From NCBI GenBank assembly GCA_023955335.1, contig JAGSGF010000018.1:1-52623 (forward strand): a stretch of DNA of 52,623 bases. The letters are read 5' to 3'. The notes under the pieces were generated by a model, which made no database searches, was not told where the DNA came from, and worked only from the letters and a program-made list of their open reading frames with translations. The translations under genes and the position numbers were made by a program. Position 1 is the stretch's first letter. Every line of letters starts with the position of its first letter. Positions 44,424 to 51,389 of this stretch are shown one piece after another. This DNA is from Yoonia sp. Its GTDB lineage: Bacteria; Pseudomonadota; Alphaproteobacteria; Rhodobacterales; Rhodobacteraceae.

Positions 44424-47107
44424 GCGCTGGCCTTCTGCTTGCTGCCTTCTCGGTCTGATGGCTCGGCCAGCCAGACCCACGCCTGCCCAAGGATCAGCGG
44501 CACAAGGCTGGCCCCCACCGCGAGAACAAGCCCCGCGCGTCCCGGGTTCGGCAGTCCCAGAAGGTCGGCAAGTGGCGGAAACCAGAGCGCAAGTCCGATC
44601 AACCCCAGACATAACGCGATGGCCCCCCAGACGTATCCGTTCCGCGTGACCTCGTTACGCACCAGACCGGAATCGGTATCACGCACGTTGAACACGTTCC
44701 AAAGCTGCGCCAAAGCAAGGGTCACGAAGGCCACCGTCACCGCTGGACCTGTCTCAAGCCGCAGCCAGAACAGCGCACCGGCGAAAGCGCCCAATGTGGC
44801 GATGGTGATGGCTGTGCCAAGCACACCTATAAGGATCCAGCGCGGGCGATCGACGATGGCCTCTGCCGGGTCGCGCGGCGGTTTGGTCATCACGTTCTCA
44901 TCACCCCTTCCCAACCCTAGTGCGAAGGCGGGAAAGATATCGGTGACAAGGTTCAGGAACAGGATTTGCAGCGGCAAAAGTGGCGTCGGCAGACCCACTC
45001 CCACGGCCAGACCCACGACGAGCACTTCGCTCACATTGCAGGACATGAGGTACACGATAAACTTCCGGATGTTGTCAAAGATCACCCGTCCCTGCCGCAT
45101 GGCGGCAATGATGGTTGCAAAGGCGTCGTCTTGCAGAACCATCTGGGCGGCTTCCTGAGCGACCTGTGTGCCACGCTGGCCCATCGCGATCCCTATGTCT
45201 GCCTTTTTCAACGCTGGTGCATCATTCACCCCGTCGCCTGTCATGGCGACGACCTGCCCCGCGTCCTGAAACAGCGAAACAAGCGTCAGTTTCATCTTGG
45301 GCGAAACGCGCGCAAAAACGTCCGCCTCCAGAATGCGCATGCGGTCCTCATTGCTGATGGTTTCCGCATCCAGCCCCTCAAGTTCACCGTTTTGGATGAC
45401 GGTCATGTCACCGTCCCCAAGGCCGGCTTCCCGTGCAATTGTTTCGGCGGTGTCGGCGTGATCGCCGGTCAGCATGATCACCCGCACCCCGGCTGCGTGA
45501 CAGGCCTCTATCGCGTCTGCCACGTCTTCCCGCACAGGATCAAGCAGGCAGACCAGCCCCACAAGCGTAAGGTTTTCGTAAGGCTCCGCATCCTCTGAAG
45601 CGTCCTCTTTCATCGCAAGAGCCAGAAGGCGCAGCCCGTCCTGCGCGGCTTCGGCATTGCGCTTCGTCCACTGCTGACATGCATCTTCGGTCAAGTCCTC
45701 CGGGCCGCCTTTCCCCATGACGCGGGTGCAGATGTCGATCACCGCCTCCGGTGCTCCCTTGACGGCGAAAAGATGGCCTTCGCCCGTCACGTGCACGGTT
45801 GCCATCATCTTGGTGTCTAGATCAAAGGCGTATTCTTTCACTTCCGGGGTTGCGTCAAGAAGGCCCTTTCGTGATGTACCTAAGTCATTTGCAACCGATA
45901 GCAGCGCGATTTCCATCGGGTCACCGGTCTGGCCGTCTTTTGAGCCATCCCCAAGCTCTGCATTATTGCAAAGCGCCCCAATCCGAAGCGCCCACCCCAT
46001 CGGACTATCAGGCTCTGGCCCCTCAGTTGTATCTGAGGCATCGATTTCCGCGTCGCCTGTAGCCAGAAGATACCGGACAACCGTCATCCGGTTTTCAGTG
46101 AGTGTGCCGGTTTTGTCGGTCAGGATCACCGTTGTGGCACCCAATGTCTCGACCGAGGAAAGCCGGGTTATCAGCGCGTTGCGCCGGCTCATCCGCCACA
46201 TGCCGCGCGCAAGGCTCAGCGTGGCGACAACCGGAAGTCCTTCGGGTACGGCGGCCACAGCGAGCGCGACTCCGGTTTGCACCATGACGGCGACATCGTG
46301 TCCCCGCAAAATACCTGCACCGATGGTCAGCGCGGCAAGCGCAAGCGTCAGCCAGACAAGACGATGACCCAGCTTGTCCAGCCGCCGCTCGAGCGGCGCG
46401 ACCTCGCCCTGCGCACTTTGCGCGAGATCACTGATCTGGCCAAGCTCGGTTTCCATGCCCGTCGCCGTCACAATTCCTTCGCCGGCACCTTGGGTGATCG
46501 CTGTTCCCTTGAACGCCATGCTGAGACGGTCACCAAGGGCGACATCCCTGTCCACCGGCGCGATGTTTTTCGTCACTGGTGCGGATTCGCCTGTCAGTAC
46601 GGATTCATCCGCCTGCAGGTTCGACGCCTCGTTCAGACGCAGATCAGCCGTAACGACATCGCCGGCCTCAAGGATCACCACATCGCCGGGAACCAGTTCG
46701 TGCGCATCAATCATGCTTACCTCGCCGCCACGCCGTACCCGCGTGCGGACCTCGGCAATGCGCATCAATGCTTCCATAGAGCGGGCCGCCTTGAGTTCGG
46801 TAAAAAAACCGATGGCCGAATTGAGGACCAAAACGAAAGCGATGGCGATCCCTTCGGCGATGTCACCCAGAACGAAGGAAATTCCAGCCGCAGCCGTCAA
46901 AAGCCAGACGATGATGCTGCTGAACTGATGCAAAAGGATCGTCAGCGCGTTTTTCTTTTTCTGTCGGCGCAGCCGGTTCGGCCCATGCGCCTCCAGTCGC
47001 TGTTTCACCTGATCCGGGCGCAACCCTGTCTGCGGATCAGTCTCCAGCGCTTTGGCAAGATCGAGAACGGACATGCAATATGCGGCATCTGATGACTCCT
47101 TGGGCAC
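44420..47107 (-). CDS. P2A-type cation-transporting ATPase (Ca2+/Mn2+-type)
   Basis: An 895-residue P-type ATPase. It has an N-terminal cation-ATPase domain (TDPQTGLRPDQVKQRLEAHGPNRL), the actuator loop LTGESAPVT, the helix-4 ion site VAAVPEGLPVV typical of the P2A/SERCA branch, phosphorylation motif DKTGTLTENR, the ATP-binding VKGAPEAV, the hinge MTGDGVNDAPALKKADIG and a C-terminal six-helix domain. It likely exports Ca2+ or another divalent or monovalent cation. The start is GTG 47107 with GGAG seven bases upstream. An Nnr-like box lies about 77 nt upstream, and a micro-ORF overlaps its stop. Confidence 0.92.
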   Translation of the reverse strand: MPKESSDAAYCMSVLDLAKALETDPQTGLRPDQVKQRLEAHGPNRLRRQKKKNALTILLHQFSSIIVWLLTAAAGISFVLGDIAEGIAIAFVLVLNSAIGFFTELKAARSMEALMRIAEVRTRVRRGGEVSMIDAHELVPGDVVILEAGDVVTADLRLNEASNLQADESVLTGESAPVTKNIAPVDRDVALGDRLSMAFKGTAITQGAGEGIVTATGMETELGQISDLAQSAQGEVAPLERRLDKLGHRLVWLTLALAALTIGAGILRGHDVAVMVQTGVALAVAAVPEGLPVVATLSLARGMWRMSRRNALITRLSSVETLGATTVILTDKTGTLTENRMTVVRYLLATGDAEIDASDTTEGPEPDSPMGWALRIGALCNNAELGDGSKDGQTGDPMEIALLSVANDLGTSRKGLLDATPEVKEYAFDLDTKMMATVHVTGEGHLFAVKGAPEAVIDICTRVMGKGGPEDLTEDACQQWTKRNAEAAQDGLRLLALAMKEDASEDAEPYENLTLVGLVCLLDPVREDVADAIEACHAAGVRVIMLTGDHADTAETIAREAGLGDGDMTVIQNGELEGLDAETISNEDRMRILEADVFARVSPKMKLTLVSLFQDAGQVVAMTGDGVNDAPALKKADIGIAMGQRGTQVAQEAAQMVLQDDAFATIIAAMRQGRVIFDNIRKFIVYLMSCNVSEVLVVGLAVGVGLPTPLLPLQILFLNLVTDIFPAFALGLGRGDENVMTKPPRDPAEAIVDRPRWILIGVLGTAITIATLGAFAGALFWLRLETGPAVTVAFVTLALAQLWNVFNVRDTDSGLVRNEVTRNGYVWGAIALCLGLIGLALWFPPLADLLGLPNPGRAGLVLAVGASLVPLILGQAWVWLAEPSDREGSKQKASA

Positions 47108-47183
47108 AGGTTTTCTCCGTTAGGCAAAGTGCGGATAGCGGCACCATCTGAATTGATAATACCTGAGCACGCGCGGCAGAGCC

Positions 47184-47197
47184 TTAACGCAGATCAA
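47184..47197. promoter_or_regulatory. Fnr/Nnr-type box upstream of the P-type ATPase
   Basis: TTAACGCAGATCAA, which on the minus strand reads TTGAT-CTGC-GTTAA. It sits 77 nt upstream of the ATPase start, the same spacing class as the dodecin and phasin boxes. Confidence 0.6.
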
Positions 47198-47225
47198 CCA
47201 CAAAGCGCGGGTCCACTCTGCGCAG

Positions 47226-47789
47226 CTAACGGATCTCATGCTCATTTTCGGCATCTGCCAAACGTTCCTCTGCCTGTAGACTGAGACGCTGAAAAATACC
47301 GAGCCCAACCACGATGATAACCGATATGGCCAGCAAAAGGATCGGATAGAGCAGAAGTTCGGGCTGCGAATTGCCAAGTTCAAAAACCAGAACAATGCCT
47401 TCGATGGCAACAACAAGGGCTATGATCACCATAAATTTTGTAACTGCTTCGCGGGCTTCTGACGGGTCGCGCAATTCGCGGTTGCGCAGCACCTCTTCTT
47501 CCATGACGTATTTCGCCACATCAAGAATGGCGACGGAAATCACAAGCGAACTGACCGCTTCCAGTAAAACACCTTCGGCGCCTTGATGATGAAAAAACGC
47601 GGCATAGACCCTGACCAGTGACACCGATATCAGTCCGACTGAAATCGTGACCATCGCCAGCGCCGCAGCAGCATAGACCACTGCAGCAAGCCGTACAAAT
47701 CCAACCTCAACCCGAGACACAAAACCCGCGTTGTCCGGGTCGCCCGCCGTTTTCGAGCGTGGGTCAGACGAGAATTTATCCGATGTCAT
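47226..47789 (-). CDS. integral membrane protein of unknown function, PsiE-like layout
   Basis: A 187-residue protein with four hydrophobic segments (about residues 38-62, 78-98, 122-145 and 152-172). A cytoplasmic stretch KYVMEEEVLRNRELRDPSEAREA lies between helices 2 and 3. The arrangement resembles PsiE-type phosphate-starvation membrane proteins, but I cannot assign the family with confidence. ATG 47789 overlaps the SpoIIAA-like gene stop by 4 bp (ATGA), so the pair is cotranslated and may act together. Confidence 0.7.
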   Translation of the reverse strand: MTSDKFSSDPRSKTAGDPDNAGFVSRVEVGFVRLAAVVYAAAALAMVTISVGLISVSLVRVYAAFFHHQGAEGVLLEAVSSLVISVAILDVAKYVMEEEVLRNRELRDPSEAREAVTKFMVIIALVVAIEGIVLVFELGNSQPELLLYPILLLAISVIIVVGLGIFQRLSLQAEERLADAENEHEIR

Positions 47790-48169
47790 GTCGGCTCCGG
47801 GTCCGAAGGCGCACGCCCTAGCCACTCATACGCTTTCGCTTCTTGATCAGTCGGGAAGAAGTGCATTTCAACTTTTGTGAACAGGGCAGACAGCCTCGTC
47901 CCCCAGTCCTCAAGCGCGGTTTCTCCGATCACCGCGATGCGTCCGAATTCATTCCTGTATTTCAAATCAAATTCGATCTCGCGCCACATTGCTCCGATCT
48001 CCCAGCCAGAAAAGTCTTCGAGGCGCAACAGCACGCGCAGTGGACCATTGGACAGCGCGATCGCATGTTGAAGCTCTGGAACGGCCGCCTCATAATCCTT
48101 GGCGGAGAGCGTGCCTGACGCACGTATAACGATCATATTGCGATCAGATGGGTGTTCAATTTCTAACAT
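47786..48169 (-). CDS. SpoIIAA-like (STAS-fold) protein
   Basis: A 127-residue protein of the SpoIIAA-like family. It begins MLEIEHPSDRNMIVIRASGT, with LSAKDYEAAVPELQHAI, LRVLLRLEDFSGWEIGAMW, RIAVIGETALEDW and FFPTDQEAKAYEWL at the C-terminus. These proteins have the anti-anti-sigma fold but often lack the phosphorylated Ser, and their role is not settled. Translational coupling with the downstream membrane protein suggests a common task. Confidence 0.85.
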   Translation of the reverse strand: MLEIEHPSDRNMIVIRASGTLSAKDYEAAVPELQHAIALSNGPLRVLLRLEDFSGWEIGAMWREIEFDLKYRNEFGRIAVIGETALEDWGTRLSALFTKVEMHFFPTDQEAKAYEWLGRAPSDPEPT

Positions 48170-48177
48170 GTATTACC

Positions 48178-48450
48178 CTACCCTGCCCGCTGCGAGGCGT
48201 GCGCACGACACCTTCGGCAAAGCCCCAAAAAAATCAGAAATCTGCCCGGCAACAATCCAAGCGCCCAAATGGCCGTGACCAGCGTTCCCGTGCGCGGTTT
48301 TCCAGAACTTCGATCTCGGCATTGATGCGATCAAGCAACGTTTCCGCCGCCTCCAACGCCTCGGCTCATTTGACCGGGCCCATGCCATGCGCAGCCAACC
48401 CGATGATCAAAGTGAAAGCGGCGAGGGGTCGTCGTCCAGAAGTCAAATCA
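48178..48450 (-). pseudogene. decayed small membrane/coiled protein
   Basis: The minus strand reads PLAAFTLIIGLAAHGMGPVK, an in-frame TGA, then AEALEAAETLLDRINAEIEV and LENRARERW. After a frameshift it continues as TLVTAIWALGLLPGRFLIFL. Together these look like a small protein with a hydrophobic start, a coiled region and a C-terminal membrane helix, broken by one stop and one shift. The family is unknown. Confidence 0.35.
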
Positions 48451-48461
48451 TCCCTGTGTGA

Positions 48462-48749
48462 TCAACTGAACCGATCCGCAGCGCTGCGGACAGCCTTGCC
48501 CAGATTGTCCCAAGCCGCCTCGACGCCAGATTTGAGGTCTTCCCACGCCTTTCCCTGAGCCTCGCCAAGCTCATCCAGCTTCTTCTTCGCTTCCTTTTGC
48601 TTCGCCTGCAGGTCGTCGACTTCCTTTTGATATTTCAACTGCGTATGTGCACTGGCCTCTTTCGCCTTGGCCTGCAATTTGTCGATTTCGGCCCGCCATT
48701 GGTCGAGCCGCGCCTGAAGCTTGTCTGCATATGCGCTCTTATCATCCAT
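48462..48749 (-). CDS. coiled-coil stress protein (sll1863-type)
   Basis: A 95-residue, highly charged protein that is almost wholly helical (heptads from about residue 8 to 75: KLQARLDQWRAEIDKLQAKA, KEVDDLQAKQKEAKKKLDEL). It ends WEDLKSGVEAAWDNLGKAV. The composition matches the sll1863-type stress-response coiled-coil proteins. Function is unknown. GGAGACGAAAA precedes the start. Confidence 0.75.
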   Translation of the reverse strand: MDDKSAYADKLQARLDQWRAEIDKLQAKAKEASAHTQLKYQKEVDDLQAKQKEAKKKLDELGEAQGKAWEDLKSGVEAAWDNLGKAVRSAADRFS

Positions 48750-48804
48750 TTTTCGTCTCCTGTGTTGTCGTCTGCGATTACTTTATTTCTTGGAATTGCC
48801 ATCA

Positions 48805-49236
48805 TCACACTGGGGTTGCGTGTTTCTTTTTTGAGCCTGACGCCAACTGCTTGGTGGCCTTCTCAAGCCCCGCTTTCTCGGCTTCGACTTCCGCAGTCGT
48901 GACATGCTCCACGCATCGTGTGCAAAGATCGATCCACTCCTGAGAGTCCACGACGGCGCGTTCCAGAGACTGTCGCTGCCAGTCGGACAGAACCCTCATT
49001 GCGTCCGGCGAGGCCGACCCTCCGTTCGTGACATCCCGAGCGGTCTCGAGGGCTGATTTCGCTGCGGTGTGACGCCGTTCGAACCAGTGCTTGGTGAAGG
49101 TTTCGGCCTCCTTGAGCATCTTTTCCTGTGCCTGCCAGTACTGTTCGACCTGAGGGCGAAGCATCGGGTTAAGTGTGACCACCTGTTGTGTCAGCGTCAT
49201 AAGGTCGGCAAGAGCGGAGTCGTCTGACTTTGCCAT
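48805..49236 (-). CDS. phasin-like granule-associated protein
   Basis: A 143-residue helical protein with the organisation of phasins: QVVTLNPMLRPQVEQYWQAQ, ETFTKHWFERRHTAAKSALE, MRVLSDWQRQSLERAVVDS and a short Lys-rich tail. Phasins coat polyhydroxyalkanoate granules, and some act as chaperones under stress. ATG 49236 is preferred over 49266 because the first ten residues of the longer form are not conserved in style and a purine-rich leader precedes 49236. An Nnr-like box lies 67 nt upstream. Confidence 0.65.
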   Translation of the reverse strand: MAKSDDSALADLMTLTQQVVTLNPMLRPQVEQYWQAQEKMLKEAETFTKHWFERRHTAAKSALETARDVTNGGSASPDAMRVLSDWQRQSLERAVVDSQEWIDLCTRCVEHVTTAEVEAEKAGLEKATKQLASGSKKKHATPV

Positions 49237-49633
49237 CTCGGGCCTCCATTCGTGGATCCATTTCAATTTGGTCCATGTTGAAAGCCTGCGCCGATCGCCG
49301 CATTAACATCGGTCAATCCATCGGATGGAATGTTTCAAAGTCACATGTTTTACGATGTCTCGCCCAGAGCGCGACCGCATGCAATCGCGCCAAATCAACT
49401 GATTGCGCCATGCTTTATGACCTAGTCAAAACCATTCCGACCGCAGAAATTGCTGCTGCGGAAAGCTACGGGCTATTGATCCGGGTCAATGTCGGAAAAT
49501 TTTCCTGTGACACTTGTGGTGAAAGCAAGAGCGCACTCCAAGCGGGTTACGTCGCCAAACTATCAGGCGCGACAGGACACGCTGCGCAGCGCGCCTCGGA
49601 CTTGCTGACCAGTCAATACGCACTTTTCTTTCC
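49237..49633. other. intergenic stretch with one regulatory box
   Basis: About 400 nt between the phasin-like gene and the 3' end of the Crp/Fnr gene. It carries the box at 49303-49316 and a plus-strand open frame (49411-49637) that I do not support: it has no ribosome binding site and runs antisense to the end of the regulator gene. Confidence 0.4.
49303..49316. promoter_or_regulatory. Fnr/Nnr-type box upstream of the phasin-like gene
   Basis: TTAACATCGGTCAA, which fits the TTAAC-N4-GTCAA form known for Nnr sites. It is 67 nt upstream of the phasin-like start. Confidence 0.65.
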
Positions 49634-50410
49634 TTAGGCCCAAGCGAGACTGGCCAACACTGAAGGCCTCCCTTCGTCGCATGGGAGGATCTCAGATCGA
49701 AGGGCCTCCAGGTCAACCCCTGCCATCTCTCTCAACACGCCGGTCTTTAGTATTTCAATGCTCATATGCCCCTCCACTTTAAGAATTCCTTTTCGCTTCA
49801 ATTGACGCAAGGTGCGGCAGACATGAACCGACGATAGACCGACAAAGTCGCCAAGCATGCGCTGGTTCATTGGAATATGGAACTTGCCTTCCTGAGCCTC
49901 ACCAATGGCCTCCAACCGAACGCTCAGCTCCAACAGGCCATAAGCGATACGCATTGCAGCCGCACCCTGCCCCAGCCGAAGCATCCGTTCCCCCATTCTG
50001 ACCTGAGCCGCAGACCGAACATTCCTGGAAATGCGCTTTAAATCAGGCCTTGTTTGCATCGCCTTTTCCCAACTCGCTTCGGGGATGACAGCGACACGCG
50101 CATCGTTCAGGGCCTCGACATTGACGGCCGAGACAGATGCTCTGGCGGAGCCAAATTCTAGAATCTCACCCGGCAGGGCAATATCGATAATTTGAATGTC
50201 CCCCTCCGGCAGTCTCTTTGACACCGCTAGCCAGCCATCAAGCAAGCAGAAGACCGCATTTGTCTCATCACCCTCCATAAGCATGAACTGGCCCGACTTC
50301 AGTGTTTTCACGTTGGCCTTGAGCATGCTTTTGATCGTATCTGAAATGTCATGAGGAACGACACGCCCCCTCTGATGCATTCCGATAATCTGGCTGACAG
50401 GTCTTGGCAT
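49634..50410 (-). CDS. Crp/Fnr-family transcriptional regulator
   Basis: A 258-residue regulator. It has a cyclic-nucleotide-type beta-roll (about 35-135, LKSGQFMLMEGDETNAVFCLLDG, LPGEILEF), a dimer helix, and a winged helix-turn-helix (about 175-235, NQRMLGDFVGLSSVHVCRTL). FNR's four iron-sulfur cysteines are absent, so it is not a direct oxygen sensor of FNR type. The recognition helix VHVCR lacks the Glu and Ser of FNR's ExxSR. The ATG at 50410 with GGGGG eight bases upstream is preferred over the open-frame start at 50521. As the last gene of the stress block it may regulate it. Confidence 0.85.
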   Translation of the reverse strand: MPRPVSQIIGMHQRGRVVPHDISDTIKSMLKANVKTLKSGQFMLMEGDETNAVFCLLDGWLAVSKRLPEGDIQIIDIALPGEILEFGSARASVSAVNVEALNDARVAVIPEASWEKAMQTRPDLKRISRNVRSAAQVRMGERMLRLGQGAAAMRIAYGLLELSVRLEAIGEAQEGKFHIPMNQRMLGDFVGLSSVHVCRTLRQLKRKGILKVEGHMSIEILKTGVLREMAGVDLEALRSEILPCDEGRPSVLASLAWA

Positions 50411-50684
50411 AAGAACGCCCCCTAATTTGTAAGTCCACACAGGCCGGGAGCCTCTTGATCCGTTGAAAACAGACAAAAGCCCCAGATATGAGGCCAAGTC
50501 TTTCAGCAATGCAATGCGCAAGATTGATTAAACGCAATCGGTGTAAAAGGAGATCGCGCGATTTGGTGGTCCAAGATGGATATGCCTAAAAGTGCCGCTG
50601 TCTTGCCCGATGTTAACGCCATTGGCTCATCAAGGCTGCACAGTGAACTCATGAACCAAAACAGCATGTCGGAGGATGCGGCTC

Positions 50685-50909
50685 ATGTCTCCACTCAATC
50701 GCCCCGCCTTTTCTCAAAATTGGCCTGCTTCAAAACCCATTGCCCCGCGCGATGACGAAAGAGGCAATCTTTCAGAAGTAACTCTTCGAGATGTTTCGGA
50801 CTGGGTCAATCTGTGTCGGCTTTGCGCAGAGCCCGATGCACCGCGCAGGCCCGGGACTTCGCACGCTCAGGCCGTGCAAAGCGACGAAAATATTCCAAAC
50901 TCAGGATAA
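50685..50909 (+). CDS. possible small hypothetical protein
   Basis: A 74-residue open frame starting MSPLNRPAFSQNWP, with CGGAGG seven bases before the ATG. It contains a two-cysteine NLCRLCAEP motif. No family is recognised and composition is unremarkable. It lies between the Crp/Fnr gene and the integrase, reading away from the former. Support is the ribosome binding site only. Confidence 0.3.
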   Translation: MSPLNRPAFSQNWPASKPIAPRDDERGNLSEVTLRDVSDWVNLCRLCAEPDAPRRPGTSHAQAVQSDENIPNSG

Positions 50910-51389
50910 CGCAGGGCGCATGCCGCATAAGAAAAATCCTCAAGCTATGCGGTCGCTTCGGGAACGGAAAACCCGAATGGCAACTTCGCGCAAAGACGCA
51001 GTGTGGACTGTGTTTGACGCTGCACGCTAGATGCTAGGTGAAAGTGGGCTCGGCGCACGACGCGCTTGCCCGAACAAACAGCGAAAAATATGAAACCCCA
51101 CCCCGCAAACTCGCGTTATGAATGACGGAGCCTCGGGGACAGGTCACGACCTACCGATAGGGGTAAATGCCCCCAATTAACTATAAGTCTAGGCGTTTTC
51201 AGGATGTGGGGTATTTTCCGGGTAACACCAAAATTCGCCAGGCTATCCTTTGAGTTCAAAGGGTACTGGCGGAGGCTCAGGGATACTACGCCAATCGACC
51301 TATAATCACTTATTTTGTTATTTATATGGCTATTATTTTCATAACGTGTGGGTTAAACGTGTGGGTAATTTGTGATTAAAGGGATGCAA
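50910..51389. other. non-coding junction region before the integrase
   Basis: About 480 nt without a supported gene. The G+C drops towards the integrase, with an AT-rich stretch at about 51295-51345. A small inverted repeat, AGGTCACGACCT, and a short GGGG-N6-CCCC hairpin occur at about 51143-51177. No tRNA could be recognised. It probably includes one end of the integrated element and the integrase promoter. Confidence 0.4.
51343..51366. repeat. 11-bp direct repeat just upstream of the integrase
   Basis: AACGTGTGGGT occurs at 51343-51353 and again at 51356-51366, spaced by two bases. Short direct repeats of this kind next to an integrase gene can be arm-type integrase sites or operator sites. 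They end 23 nt before the integrase start. Confidence 0.6.

Noticed and set aside
44343-45158. 271-codon plus-strand frame in the ATPase region
   Set aside because: Antisense shadow of the high-GC P-type ATPase gene.
48360-48380. In-frame TGA as a selenocysteine codon
   Set aside because: No SECIS-like stem was seen, the residue context matches no selenoprotein, and a frameshift follows; simple decay is more likely.
49230-49637. 135-codon plus-strand frame opposite the regulator 3' end
   Set aside because: No ribosome binding site, no family likeness and it crosses the phasin-like start and the Crp/Fnr stop.
51260-51300. tRNA-Ser 3'-end as attachment site (ctggcggaggctcaggga)
   Set aside because: Only a loose likeness to a tRNA-Ser end; no T-arm or acceptor stem can be folded.
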